A stretch of DNA of 64,000 nt from Ianthella basta (Eukaryota > Porifera > Demospongiae > Verongiida > Ianthellidae): assembly GCA_964019415.1 (NCBI GenBank), contig OZ025878.1, forward strand, positions 6,262,012-6,326,011, in the 5' to 3' direction. Under the pieces are notes generated by a model. The model was not told where the DNA came from. It made no database searches and saw only the letters and a program-made list of their open reading frames with translations. The position numbers and the translations under genes were made by a program. Numbering within the stretch: position 1 is the first letter of the stretch; every line of letters begins with the position of its first letter. Below, one piece after another: positions 46,001 to 56,484 of this stretch.

Positions 46001-49000
46001 TGAGTCAGTTGGACATGTCAGTCTGAATCTCAATTGCACCTCCAGTAAGCCCATTCCACATTTGAACTATACAGTACAAGTGGACACAGTGTACGGCATT
46101 GGCAATGCATCAGGTGAGTGTTTGTACATGTAGACACATACCATGAATGTGTGACAAGGAATTGTATGGTTTTGTTGTTATGCTACTCATGTAACACTAT
46201 TGCAGTTGGCCTTGACTTTAAAGGAGGGTCATATGTTGGGGTCTTCACAGCAAATGAGATATCTGCAGAGATTCACATTCCTATTGTGAAGGACTTGATC
46301 TCAACCGAAGGCACAGAGTGTTTTATGGTGCATCTGTCAATCCCTTCAAACTCATCGGATGATGTAGTAGTCAGCTTAGGAGATATCCGAGAGGCAACAG
46401 TTTGCATTCAAGATGAAATCATTCTATCATTTGGGAAACAAAGTATTCAAGTGGAAGAGGGGGAGAATCTGACTCTGAGTGTTACTGCAAATACAGTCAG
46501 TGATGAGGATTATACCATCTCTGTTAACATCACCAGCAACAGTGGTCATTGTAAGTTGAACTACAAATATACTGATCATTGCCTGATGGTAGGCTCATGT
46601 ATATAGACAGATAACTCTAAGTGTGATATATCTAATGGCAAAAGGCATGGTTTATGCGAACATACATGCTGCCTGTTTGCAGGTATGGATGAATTATGTT
46701 GTCAACAGCATTTTCTGAATTTTTCAAGTGGAGAAGACAAAGCAATATTGAATGTTCCACTGGCAAATGACAATATGCCCGAGTGTGAAAAGAAATTCAC
46801 TGCACGCCTCATTCTTGAAGATGGATTCAGACGTGGTCTAACCCCTTCAGCATCTATCACAGTTATAGATGATGGTAATGTCGATAGTCTGCAACAGTCA
46901 TATTGCATGCAATGCTAATGATAGTTGCACTCCAAAATGCTCCCAACATTACATGGAAATGACCAAACCAGCTTCAGTCTTACTTGGTTCGATCTGAACA
47001 GTTTTTGCCAGTATAATAATATGTGTATACAGCATGGGTGCACTTTAGAGACACTACAACATTCAAACAGCTTCTTGTATTCTGAAAACATTATCCTGTC
47101 TTTTGGTGGCCAAATTAACCATAACTACATGTTAGGCTACAACCACAGAACAGCACTAGCACTCTAGGCACCTCATGCCTTAACTGATTCTGTACTGGGG
47201 GCATATCAGTTATACACCACCTCAGCTCCACTCCATCTGCAAAGATAATAAACTCAGACACAGCAACATGAAGCAAATGGAGTATAGTAATTACAGGAAT
47301 TGGGTGCGTAATACTGTGCTAAATGTACCTCCTAATCCATAGTTAATGAACTAAGGGACCTCAAAATTGTATAGGCCTCTGTGTCTACCAGTTTGGACAT
47401 CATAAGATGTCACATGATATAAGGAAGAAGCCGGAAAACTAACCAATACAAAATTGCCTAGTTTCATACAGTGTCATATGGAATGTATATAATATATACA
47501 GGGTCTGTGTCGATGACTATACTTATACTGTAAATTTGATAGATGTACAAGATGAATTCTGTTTTGGTGAAGAGAATACGGAAGAGGCAGTTGAAAGCCT
47601 TTTACGTGTGTCTGTGAATATAACTCGGAGCAGTCCTGCTTGTGGTGCAGCTTCCATTTCTCTGAATCTCTTATTCAAAAGCTATGGAAAAAACTTGTGT
47701 AAGTGTACAGTCATAAGTCCTGTGTAATTGGTCTCAAGAGAGCAGCTCAAGAGATCCATGCATGTTCTTTCTGTCTACAGCTGTAAACAGTAGCTGCCTG
47801 TTCCAACCAATGGAAATGCATAGAAGGTGTGACATTTACATGGAAGGCACAAATATGGACATTGAAGCCAGTGCTGTTTCAGGAATTGTGACACTGAATT
47901 ACGATGAGCAAGAGATGACCAATTCCTCTTGCAGCCAAACAAATGAAGTCACCATTTACAATGGTAAGAGCGATGAAATGTTTGCAGAGTCTTTTAATAC
48001 TGCATTTATATATAACTGCACACACCTTCAAACTATACTGTACATTGATATATTAGTTGTGTTAAATTCAAAATTGCTGCTGCAGTCATTTGAACATGTT
48101 ACATATAGTATAATATAATATTATTTTGTTCATTGTGAAGAAAAAACTTTTAAGCATAAGCGCAGCCAGGCCAGATGAAAGGAGCTACATCCAAAGACCT
48201 TAGGCAACATGTCAAAACAATCAAAGTCATTACTGTCCATAGACCTTCAATGCGACATAGGGCTGGACAGAAAGTGGCACTGGTACTGCCGGGAATCAAA
48301 CCCAGGACATCTGGCTTTAGCTGCAAGTGCTCTAGCCACTGAGCTACAATGCTCCGCCAGCAACCACTCACTTCCTGTAATCTAGCAGCATATTCTGTTC
48401 ATATCACTATGACATTAGTATTGTCTGAAAATTATATCCCCTTTTCCTCAATGCAGTCCCTGAATACTATTGGAAGATGACAGGCACTGGGGTTAATATC
48501 AGTGAGGAGCAAACATCTGTACAATTTGAAGTTTCTGTCATTCGCAGTAGTCTTACTGACCCTAAGGTTTGCACAAGCTCATGCCCTTGTGTGAAGTTCC
48601 TTCTTCGCAATCGGAGTGTTGACAGTAAGTTGAGTTGGATATGCACTGGGATCATTTCCTATTCACTGAGACAGCAACATATATATGTGAGCTCAAAGGC
48701 TTTGGTGTTGTTCAATAAAGAATGTAGACAACTAGCTACCTAATAGTATTATCTAGGCTCATTAAAATATCTAACTTATTGTAAGGATGTCTGCTTGGCA
48801 TACTTAGATTTGCTCACACTGGCTAAAGTTTACAATAATAATTTACAGTGAATGGTGTGCAAGAAGCACTCTAAATTTTTGTATGATAGTACTTGCTATA
48901 GGGGCTGTGTACATGTACTGTGTAATTCCAATGACTGCATGCAGATGGAATACGGGTAGCGAAATCGATCTTTCATTTAACATTTTGTATTCCAGTTTGT

Positions 49001-52000
49001 CAATAATTATGGTATTACTCTTTGTACGCGTGCCTTCCATTGCAGGTTCCAAACTTGCACAAGATGGTTGCTGCTACTTTGAGACAAATAGTACCGAAAC
49101 CACTTGTACTGTGAATATCACAGCTATACCCCCTTCCGCGGTGGGAGGACAAAGCTTACTGATATTGGAGTTGTTACCTTCAGCTTACAACTTGGTGTCC
49201 AATCAGAGTCAGTTGTCAGTGTTCTTGGATCGTATTGCGGCAGGTGTGTGGGCTAATTGGATGGCATAACATCACTGTATATATGTATAGGCATTTTGTA
49301 CCACTTGCTGAAGTATATCAACGTATATGGATACATATGAACACCAAGGACTGGTACGCTCCCAGAACGAAATTTCAATGCGTACATGTTCAATCAGATG
49401 AGATATAAGCCAGTTACATCCCGTTTACTCACGTGTTTGATGTTGATGATACTCATGTGATATCCGCGGTCATTGCCCACGACCTTGGATTCATCTCAGC
49501 CCAGGCGACAACCCTGATATCACACTTGTACTGGGATGCAACATGACTGCGTAAATTATGTATAGGCATTGTGTACCACTTGCTGAAGGATAACATATAA
49601 TTATGGATTGTCATTTCTGTGTTCTTGTGCTCATGCAGTCTCAACTAGTATGGTGCCAACACCAGCCAACAGTACTACCACCATCGTCGTTGTGGTTCTG
49701 GTTGTCCTGTTACTATCAGCTGGGCTGGCTGTGTTTATCACAACCTGTATCTGGTACAGATCCAGAAAATCTAAAGAACTAAAAGCAGAGAGGTAGAGCG
49801 TTGTGCCAATGACATCTATGAAGAAATAGATTTAGCAAAATGCATCATTCGCTAGTTTGATTTGAAGGAATTATCTCACTTTGCATGTACTCATTGTTGT
49901 TCAGTATGCCTGGAAGTGTAAAGCCATGAGTATACCTCTAGATCTCTTGGCTGATGCATGCCTTTCCCGTTTGGATCCCGTCCTAGCTAGCCTTTATAGC
50001 AGTGGCACAATATACTGTCAGATGAGGACATAGTAAGTACTGTCAGACAATTACAGTCCCTTACTGTGCTATAAAAATTCTATTATACTATCATTCATTT
50101 GTGCAGGATGATTCCATCAGCAGTGTACCATACAGGTGGACAGAAAAATGTTGAGGTGCGATTATATTCTTAAAGTGTGCTTGTGTTTTGCACACAATAT
50201 TAAGCATGCATGTCTTATGCAGCTATGCCAGACTAGTTGGTGCATATTGTGTATGCAGGCACACATGTGCATGAACACACGTGTCCATGAGCGCACAATG
50301 TTGGTCATGTTTTGGACAACTTATACAGGTAGTTCAATTCGAAGGAGATGCTTGGGAGCTTTCCAGGAGTGACATTGAAATTGGTGATAAAGTGGGTCAA
50401 GGGAACTATGGAGATGTGTTCAGAGGGAAGCTAGCAATGACAGCCATGTCCCCAAAGATCTATGCTTACAAGCAAGAAATGGAGTTTGAGGGACGGTCTT
50501 ACCTCACTGTTGCAGCAAAAATGCTTCGACGTAAGTGCATAGTGAAATATAGTATTATATGCCAAGGTAGGCATGACTAGATCTGAACTATAATTATTAT
50601 TATACTTCATAGCAGTGACTGCCTTTTGGTTTCAGATTACAGCAATGACAATGAGAGAAGACTGTTTATGGATGAGATTAATGTGATGAAGAGAGTGTCT
50701 GATGGCATCAATCCACATGTCCTGAAGATGATTGGCTGTATTGCCACCACACAGCCAATGATGCTGGTCATGGAGTTTGTTCCCCATGGGAGCCTGAAAG
50801 ACTACCTCAGAGCAAAGAAGGAAGTTACTGAAGTAAGCAATACTGAAACATGTTTTGTCATTTCTATGTAGGTCAATCAGTGGCAATTCTAACCACAACT
50901 ATCTTAGTGCAATGCCAGTAACTGAATAGCATTTATATATTCACTAATTTCTCCTTCGCTTTCTGAAGGATGGTCACCAAACATTGCAGGAATACATAGA
51001 GGCAAAAGTAGTAAGGTCGATCCAAATATTAAGTAATAGTTAAATGCTGACCAAGAGGTGTCTCTGATATTTAGAGCACGAGACACGAGGGTGCGAAGCG
51101 CCCGAGTGCCGAGTGGTCTAAATCTTCAGAGACACCGATTGGTCAGCATTTAAGTGTTATAGATCCAAATGATTGGGCAAGGAGGCGGCAGCGAGTCAGT
51201 TTACCTAGCTACTCGTACTTGCGTCATCACGCGTCTTCCAGAAGTAGCTACTCCTAACAGTCGGAGAAAATGTCGTGTAATTCGGGGGTTAATTTGGGCT
51301 GTTCATCTCGCAGCGGACATTCCCTACAGGTTGGCAGTGGATGCAGAGCGTCAGCTAGGCGTAAGCTTACTCACTGTTGGTCACGTCAGTCACAGCTTTT
51401 CCCAGAGCGGTGTCTTTAACCAAAGCTTGTACCCCAGCTCGTAGCTAACCAGTTCCTTCCTCGGCTTTGGTTCGTAGCCGCATTGTCGCTTTACCCTGTT
51501 TCTCAGCAAAACAAGTGAGCCGGGCGAACTGTGCATCGTATATTGTGGCTTTAGCTACTATTGCTTATCACAGCTGCTTTTTCTCTGCTATAGACCACGG
51601 GCCTAAGCCACACCCATGCTCTAAATCGGTATTTAGAGCATAGCGCGAATGCCGCGCGTGCCACGCCCATGCTTTAAATCGGCATTTAGAGCATAGGCGC
51701 GAACGCCGCACGTCGAATTAGAACACGGCTAGACGAAATAGACCACAGCGCGAAACAACACCCAGGGTGTCTACGACGTTTAGAAACATCGTTTAGATGC
51801 ACGTTACCATGGCAACGGGATCTATATTGGATTAAAGTCTTTCATCCAAGTTCTTGCATCTTTTATCGTCACCGCCATACCTAAGAGATAGGGTAAAGAT
51901 CATTGCTCAATTGAGTGTGAACTGTTCTTTCGATCACTTTCCATCTATCTACACATATTGTGATGGCATATTTGATCTCACCAAATTCATCCCAATTAAA

Positions 52001-53908
52001 AACCACCTCTCTCCTGTGTGCTCTTCAGTCATACAATTGAAGAAGGAGTTCACAACAGTAAATCCATTGCAAATAGATAATTATGTTGTCTATACATTGT
52101 CCAAGCACTCAATATAGTCAAACATATATCATACATACTAACTGTTGTGAATAAATTATGAGCAACATTGAAGACTATATCATCTGTACCTTTGAGGCAT
52201 AGCATAATATGCACTATATAGGCATAGCTGAAGCTCTTAATTAATTTGCCAATGGACAAATTTGAGCTGTCAATAGCACAAGTATATGAGAACATGTGTA
52301 CTTTAGATGATTTCTTTGTACGTCAACTATCCCATAGCTAGCTGTGTGTTACTATAAGTTGCAGAGTTGATTAGATTTATTCCTTTTGCATGAATATTCA
52401 GTTGTTATGTTATAAACTATATTTATATTATCATAATGTATTTTTCAATTTTAGCAGATATGCACACTGTTAATACTACGTAGACGATAGACAATAACTT
52501 GAAAATCTTTCATTCCCTGAAAATGTGACAAAACACATGACCCTGCATTGAATTTTAATGTATGGCCATGCAATTATATAATAAGCTTGACTAACAGAAG
52601 AAAATGATTCCGACGAAAGAAACAATTAGATAGTTTGACTAACACAAAGAAAGGCTGACAGACTGAATTGGCAATGAGATAATCATATAATTATTTATTT
52701 GCTCATTTGATGTAGAACAAAGATTCCTCTAAAAGTACTATTGGTGAAGAAGACACTAGCTCCCCCTTCCCTTTGACACAAACACCTGACATTGATCAAC
52801 AACTCATGATCAAGAGCTTCACTTCCTTCGGATTCCAGATTGCTAGTGGAATGGTGAGAGTGTAACATAGCTATTATGGTGTGGATCTTGACCGTCAATT
52901 TCTCTGCACATGTATAGACTCATTGTAGGCCATACAATTCATGGAACATTGTACATCATATCACATTAACTTACAGGAGTATCTGATATCAAAGGGAGTC
53001 CTCCATCGTGACCTGGCCTGCCGCAACATCTTAGTAGGGGACAACGAGCTACTGAAGATATGTGACTTTGGACTGGCAAAGGAGAGCTTGGAATACACTT
53101 CAACTGGAAAGACTAAACTCGCACTTCGCTGGATGCCACCTGAGACATTCCTCAGGGGAGAGTTTAGCGAGAAATCAGATGTGTGAGTATTCATAGAACC
53201 CTTAACACTCTATATAGTGCATCGAACCCTGTAATGTACAGTGAAGTTACTCCATTCATAGATACATTACATTTTCATATACTTGGTTTTGCAGGTGGTC
53301 ATATGGTGTCTGCATGTGGGAGATCTTCAGTTATGGTGAGTCTGCAAAAGTATTAGAGTCAGGGTCAGGGTTAGGAAATGTATTTTAACTGGGAAAGCCT
53401 TTAGGCCATGGGGCTACTATTCTAGGCACCCAGAAAACAAAGTACACAGTGATGAATTAGATGGTGGGAGGTCATAAATGAATTGCGAAGTGAAGCAGAG
53501 AGTTGTAATCAGCTAAGAAGAGAGTAAATTGGACATGCAAATAGATCATTGACTGGTATATAAGCAGAAAGGGTTTGATGGTAGAACTAAAAAACAGAAA
53601 TAGAGGATACTTCACGAGCGTTAGATGGTCGGGAGTTCCACAGGGCAGCACCATGATAGCTGAAGGCTTTCTTCCCGAAGTTGTAACTTCTATGAATGAA
53701 ATATAATTAATTTACAAATGGAAATGTGACTACATGTAACTTTATAATTATCCTTTTCACTGTCCAGTCACATGGTACATAATTAGATTATTATAATAAT
53801 TTGTTTATGCAGTGTATAATCTATTGATTACAGTCATTTTATGTGTATACAATGTTTGCATACATTCATGTATGATTTTATGCCTGCACACACACACACA
53901 CACACACA

Positions 53909-53975
<67 letters not shown>

Positions 53976-54556
53976 ACATTCCTGTAGAGACCCATGAATG
54001 CTATATAGCTCACATGACATGATTGAGTATGTAAATGTGCATGTTTATTTGCATGCAGGTGATCTGCCTTACAGAGAATTTGGCCACACAGTTATCCTCT
54101 CCAGGGTGGTGGCAGGCTACAGACTGGAGTCTCCTGTGGGGTGCCCAGAACAGATGTAAGCTGTACAGTTCCACACACATGCATTAGTAGCTAATTGCCA
54201 TGAATTCACCTTTGAATGTGCAACTGGTTGTATTATAGTTTGTGATTCTTGGTATATAGCTGGAATGGATATCCCCATGCACATGTAACACTTTACTGCA
54301 CACGTACTATAACTAGAATACATTAAAGCATGCTCTCTACTGCAGCTACTCTATAATGACAAAGTGCTGGAGAGATGACAAAGAGTTGAGGCCCACTTTT
54401 CAGGAGTTGAAAGATGAATTTGACAGTCTCATATCACATGAAGAGAGGTATCGGTACCTGCCCTTGGCCAGTTTAATAGCCGAGACAGACCTTGCTCCAG
54501 CTGAAGAATGTTTCGAGGCATCTGCTCTGGATCAACCTGCCACACACATGCAGTGA
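39744..54556 (+). CDS. Receptor tyrosine kinase with IgGFc-binding-type N-terminus and three Calx-beta modules
   Basis: Nineteen exons join to 4458 bp (about 1485 aa) without frame breaks. Order: signal peptide, IgGFc-binding-like domain (about 22-480), Calx-beta 1-3 (about 481-819), the same cysteine-bearing membrane-proximal region as the upstream RTK (about 820-1054), transmembrane helix, tyrosine kinase (about 1140-1440), tail. From the third exon on, exon phases, and most exon lengths, match the upstream RTK, so the two share their 3' half by duplication but differ completely at the N-terminus. Kinase motifs are intact ([31 protein letters not shown]). Expected at the plasma membrane; ligand unknown. 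Confidence 0.86.
40005..40059. repeat. (GT)n microsatellite in intron 1
   Basis: About 27 GT units preceded by five AGT triplets, about 110 bp before the acceptor of the IgGFc-type exon. Confidence 0.95.
40168..41544 (+). other. IgGFc-binding-type domain, single 1377-bp exon
   Basis: One uninterrupted phase-1 exon of 459 codons, in contrast to the 130-350-bp exons around it. Seen features match the N-terminal domain of IgGFc-binding proteins: [11 protein letters not shown] near the start, repeated beta-rich [13 protein letters not shown]-type strands, [15 protein letters not shown], a [17 protein letters not shown] motif and paired cysteines (CCVECNQPC). In other animals this domain occurs in secreted mucin-like and adhesive proteins. 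A named ligand cannot be inferred; binding of antibody Fc is not implied for this organism. Confidence 0.82.
41900..42660. repeat. AGCGCCCGAG repeat-family element
   Basis: Shares CAAGCGCCCGAGTGCGATAAA, AGCGCTTGAATTC, TACCGAACGAAC and a TTGATGTAxGGCTTC...ATxTAACAA 3' part with the stretch 55740-56071. Likely a dispersed mobile repeat; ends and class not established. Confidence 0.62.
42751..42861 (+). pseudogene. PHD-finger C-terminal fragment, probably transposon-borne
   Basis: A 36-codon frame ending in TAA carries [19 protein letters not shown] followed by CYCSDYAH. This is the second half of a C4HC3 PHD finger: CxxC, WFH, C and CxxC spacing, with the last Cys replaced by Tyr. It lies next to a dispersed repeat and between exons of an unrelated receptor, so it most likely belongs to a dead mobile element. 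The first half of the finger was not found. Confidence 0.72.
43882..46874 (+). other. Calx-beta modules 1-3 of the IgGFc-type RTK (exons 3-6)
   Basis: Exons 43882-44010, 45763-46113, 46206-46550 and 46683-46874, all phase 1. They are the counterparts of exons 25-28 of the upstream RTK, including the fused half-module exons of exactly 351 and 345 bp. Signatures: [55 protein letters not shown] and [18 protein letters not shown]. Confidence 0.87.
44370..45095 (-). mobile_element. LINE remnant, antisense, in the first Calx-beta intron
   Basis: Minus-strand reading from about 45095: [10 protein letters not shown] (RT catalytic motif), then [13 protein letters not shown], a [13 protein letters not shown] segment, [13 protein letters not shown] and [14 protein letters not shown]. 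This order is the RT core plus the C-terminal part of a LINE ORF2. Frameshifts and stops separate the pieces. Ends not determined. Confidence 0.82.
46875..47542. other. Intron of 668 bp
   Basis: Between Calx-beta module 3 and the membrane-proximal region. Nothing is recognised, apart from a short stretch near 47080 that faintly resembles a Calx-beta first strand and is not convincing. Confidence 0.5.
47543..49243 (+). other. Cysteine-bearing membrane-proximal region (exons 7-10)
   Basis: Exons 47543-47698, 47781-47963, 48457-48624 and 49046-49243, phase 1 throughout. Orthologous in position to exons 29-32 of the upstream [17 protein letters not shown] is identical in both. The last exon keeps [17 protein letters not shown]. 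Domain family unknown. Confidence 0.82.
48160..48372 (-). mobile_element. tRNA-derived SINE
   Basis: On the minus strand, from about 48355, a tRNA-like head GGAGCATTGTAGCTCAGTGG carries an A box (TAGCTCAGTGG). About 30 nt on, GGGTTTGATTCCCGG is a B box. The acceptor stem does not close, and an unrelated body follows toward 48160, so this is a SINE and not a functional tRNA. It sits in the intron between exons 8 and 9. Confidence 0.82.
49639..50155 (+). other. Transmembrane and juxtamembrane exons (11-12)
   Basis: Exon 49639-49792 has a Ser/Thr-rich stalk, helix [20 protein letters not shown] and basic [12 protein letters not shown]. Exon 50107-50155 follows in the same phases as in the upstream RTK (2, then 0). 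The donor after 50155 is GTGCGA, a weak match. Confidence 0.85.
51040..51162. repeat. Inverted repeat with AGCGCCCGAG core
   Basis: AAATGCTGACCAAGAGGTGT at the left pairs with ACACCGATTGGTCAGCATTT at the right, and the centre has GGGTGCGAAGCGCCCGAG. A half copy (GCGACCAAGAGGTGTCTG) lies near 37345. Probably a foldback mobile element. Confidence 0.75.
51610..51720. repeat. Tandem pair of palindromic 53-bp units
   Basis: Two copies of CCAYRCCCATGCTYTAAATCGG followed by YATTTAGAGCATAG and CGCGAAYGCCGC. Each contains a near-perfect hairpin, ATGCTCTAAAT-CGGT-ATTTAGAGCAT in the first. Confidence 0.8.
53336..54058. other. Kinase intron with unclassified insert and (CA)n tract
   Basis: The first part (about 53355-53700) looks foreign to the paralogous intron of the upstream RTK, which is only about 105 bp. 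(CA)n lies at 53886-53978. A possible RT-like SGVPQGS reading near 53632 is too short to classify. Confidence 0.5.
53886..53978. repeat. (CA)n microsatellite
   Basis: About 45 CA units with one AAG and one CTC interruption. Confidence 0.95.
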
Positions 54557-55323
54557 TCAGACACATACTTATATTATGTTTATACAACACTTAAGAAGCA
54601 AGTTGCCAGTGAAAATTGTAACAGTTAATATATGTACTTGTTGATTTACACACTATCTTTAAGGCTCACTTCAATGATGTATATAACATATATACAATTA
54701 CTAAGACATACATTAAAAGCCTCGCTGAACATGTACTAAAACTGAAGGCAGAGTGACTGTAGGAGGGAATTGACTGCACTGTGCTGCCTGTGCAGTACTG
54801 ACTTGCATACAGAAGGAAGCATCAGTATAAGATCAATATATTCCGGACTGAGCTGAATGGTGTGATACAAAGGGCCTGTGATATACGTATAAAACAACGA
54901 AGCAGATCAAGATGTGATGCAGCAGCAGGAAGTCAACGACAGTAGAACACTGTCCCTGTAATTCCTATGTTGGCACAGAACCAATGTCCTAGCAGCAGTA
55001 TGTGGTCCCCTTTTTCTAAACTTGCTATATATTATATCTACACAATGTCATGCAGTACTTCTTGCCCCTGCATATTGCATATAATGTTATATAGGGTGCT
55101 GAATCTCATTATAGCATGCATCTCTGCCTAACACTGCATGTATCCCACAGACAAATCAAATTAATATAAAATTTAAGGCAAGAAAGAGAGCTAAAGGTTA
55201 GCAACTATGGTAGCTGAAGATCTTATGTCCTATATTCACATTGAATCTGAAGCTGATCAAGTGAAAGTCTGTAATGAGAATTGGCACTCTAAGGTGTGTG
55301 GCCTCAGTTTCTCTTTCTTGCTA

Positions 55324-55358
55324 GTGTGTGTGTGTGTGTGTGCGCGCGCGCGCGCGCG
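55324..55358. repeat. (GT)n-(CG)n alternating purine-pyrimidine tract
   Basis: About ten GT units pass directly into about eight GC units. This is an uninterrupted 35-bp alternating tract, a strong sequence type for Z-DNA. Confidence 0.9.
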
Positions 55359-55422
55359 ATTTTCCGGCTAAAGTTATTTTCAGCTACCTTAAATGTTGTA
55401 TTCAATGGCACGTGTTCAAAGT

Positions 55423-55738
55423 ACTACCGTATAGCAGGAAAATTTCGCGGAAGAAAATTTCGCGATTTCGTTCAAAACCAAACATTTCGCGGTTTTAATT
55501 TCGCGATTTCCAACCTCCAAAACATCTCTTTGGCAGGCAAACTACTTAGTTGAAGGGAATTTTTGAGCACAGAACCGTAAGATAGCACTTGAATAGCTAA
55601 ACCCACTTCTGCGCTACACGGCGGCCAGCTTATTATGACGTTTGCATATAATTATAATGATTGGTGGAGCAAAATTCGCGAAGGAAAATTTCGCGAATTT
55701 GGAATCTACCTCTCGAAATTTTCCCGCTATACGGTAGT
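55423..55738. mobile_element. MITE-like element, TIR ACTACCGTATAGC
   Basis: A 316-bp element bounded by ACTACCGTATAGCAGGAAAA and its reverse complement with one mismatch. The inside holds repeated TTTCGCG motifs (at least six) and no coding signal. The target duplication is unclear. Confidence 0.82.
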
Positions 55739-55739
55739 T

Positions 55740-56071
55740 ATCTCACATGGTGGCGAGGGCGTTCGCTAATTTATCACACGAGGGCGCGAAGCGCCCGAGT
55801 GCGATAAATTAGCGAAACGCCCGAGGGGCCATGTGATAACTGGTTTGTTACAGTTCGAACAGAAACGATTTGCGCTTGAATTCCCTTGCCGTCGAATCAT
55901 TAACCGAACGAACTAGACTGAGAATAAGAATAAGAGCCCCTTTCAAAGAAGTGCGTTATAAAACAAACAATGCGTTATACGCTTCCAAATAAGGCAACTG
56001 TGCGTTATCCAGTGCATTTGCCAAAATAACGCACAGTTGCTTCCTTTGATGTAGGGCTTCATCATGTAACA
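55740..56071. repeat. Repeat-family element with GCGCCCGAG hairpin
   Basis: Contains the palindrome GAGGGCGCGAAGCGCCCGAG within TTATCACAC...GTGCGATAAA, and a second hairpin GCAACTGTGCGTTAT...ATAACGCACAGTTGC. It shares several blocks with 41900-42660. Confidence 0.72.
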
Positions 56072-56420
56072 AATTCCAAATAGAACCCACCTAAAATTTT
56101 CCAAGTGTGCTGGTGATCCATTTTTTCAGCACTGGTAGAGGTAAGTATGGAGGTTTCCAAGTTTGAAGTCAAAAGCATGTTTGGCTTAGTAAATATAAGC
56201 ATTCAAAACTTGTTTTCTGCATACATTACATAGGCAAGGGGGCACCCTTGCCTACGTAATGTGTCAACTTTGGGCGCTTATACGTATTAATTTTACCAAG
56301 CCAAATATGCTTTTGGCTTCAAACTTGGAAATTTCACTACTTACCACAACGTCTACCTGTGCTGAATAAAACAGATCACCAGCATGTTTGTAAAATTTTA
56401 GATGGGCTCTATTTGGAATT
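56072..56420. mobile_element. Foldback element, about 165-bp arms
   Basis: AATTCCAAATAGAACCCACC at the left end and its near reverse complement at the right end. Similarity continues inward for about 150 bp to a central palindrome (CATTACATAGGCAAGGG / CCCTTGCCTACGTAATG). No coding signal. Confidence 0.87.
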
Positions 56421-56484
56421 ATGAATATGTGCCATTACTCTGTCACACTGGCTGTGCTGGAATACTTTGCCAATGCACTTGCAG

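Larger units (their letters stand above)
50833..52715. other. 1.9-kb kinase intron with palindromic repeats
   Basis: Holds a 120-bp inverted repeat (51040-51162), two tandem copies of a 53-bp palindromic unit (about 51610-51720), and about 52130-52710 that recurs in part at 33890-34000 and 34493-34545. No exon was found. Confidence 0.62.
50329..54556 (+). other. Tyrosine kinase domain and tail (exons 13-19)
   Basis: Exons 50329-50530, 50636-50832, 52716-52853, 52977-53182, 53295-53335, 54059-54155 and 54346-54556. Motifs: [14 protein letters not shown] (beta3 Lys kept, VAVK changed to VAAK), [36 protein letters not shown] and [15 protein letters not shown]. The activation loop has one Tyr (LEYTSTGK). 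The tail differs from the upstream paralogue but keeps a YRYLPL element. Stop TGA at 54554-54556. Confidence 0.92.

Noticed and set aside
47076-47130. Stretch resembling the start of a Calx-beta half ([10 protein letters not shown])
   Set aside because: The similarity ends after about ten residues and no splice sites frame it; chance or a very old relic.
48290-48356. Functional tRNA gene on the minus strand
   Set aside because: A and B boxes are present but the acceptor stem does not pair and a SINE body follows.
53600-53680. Possible reverse-transcriptase motif (SGVPQGS-like) in a kinase intron
   Set aside because: One short motif without flanking RT homology is not enough to call a retroelement.
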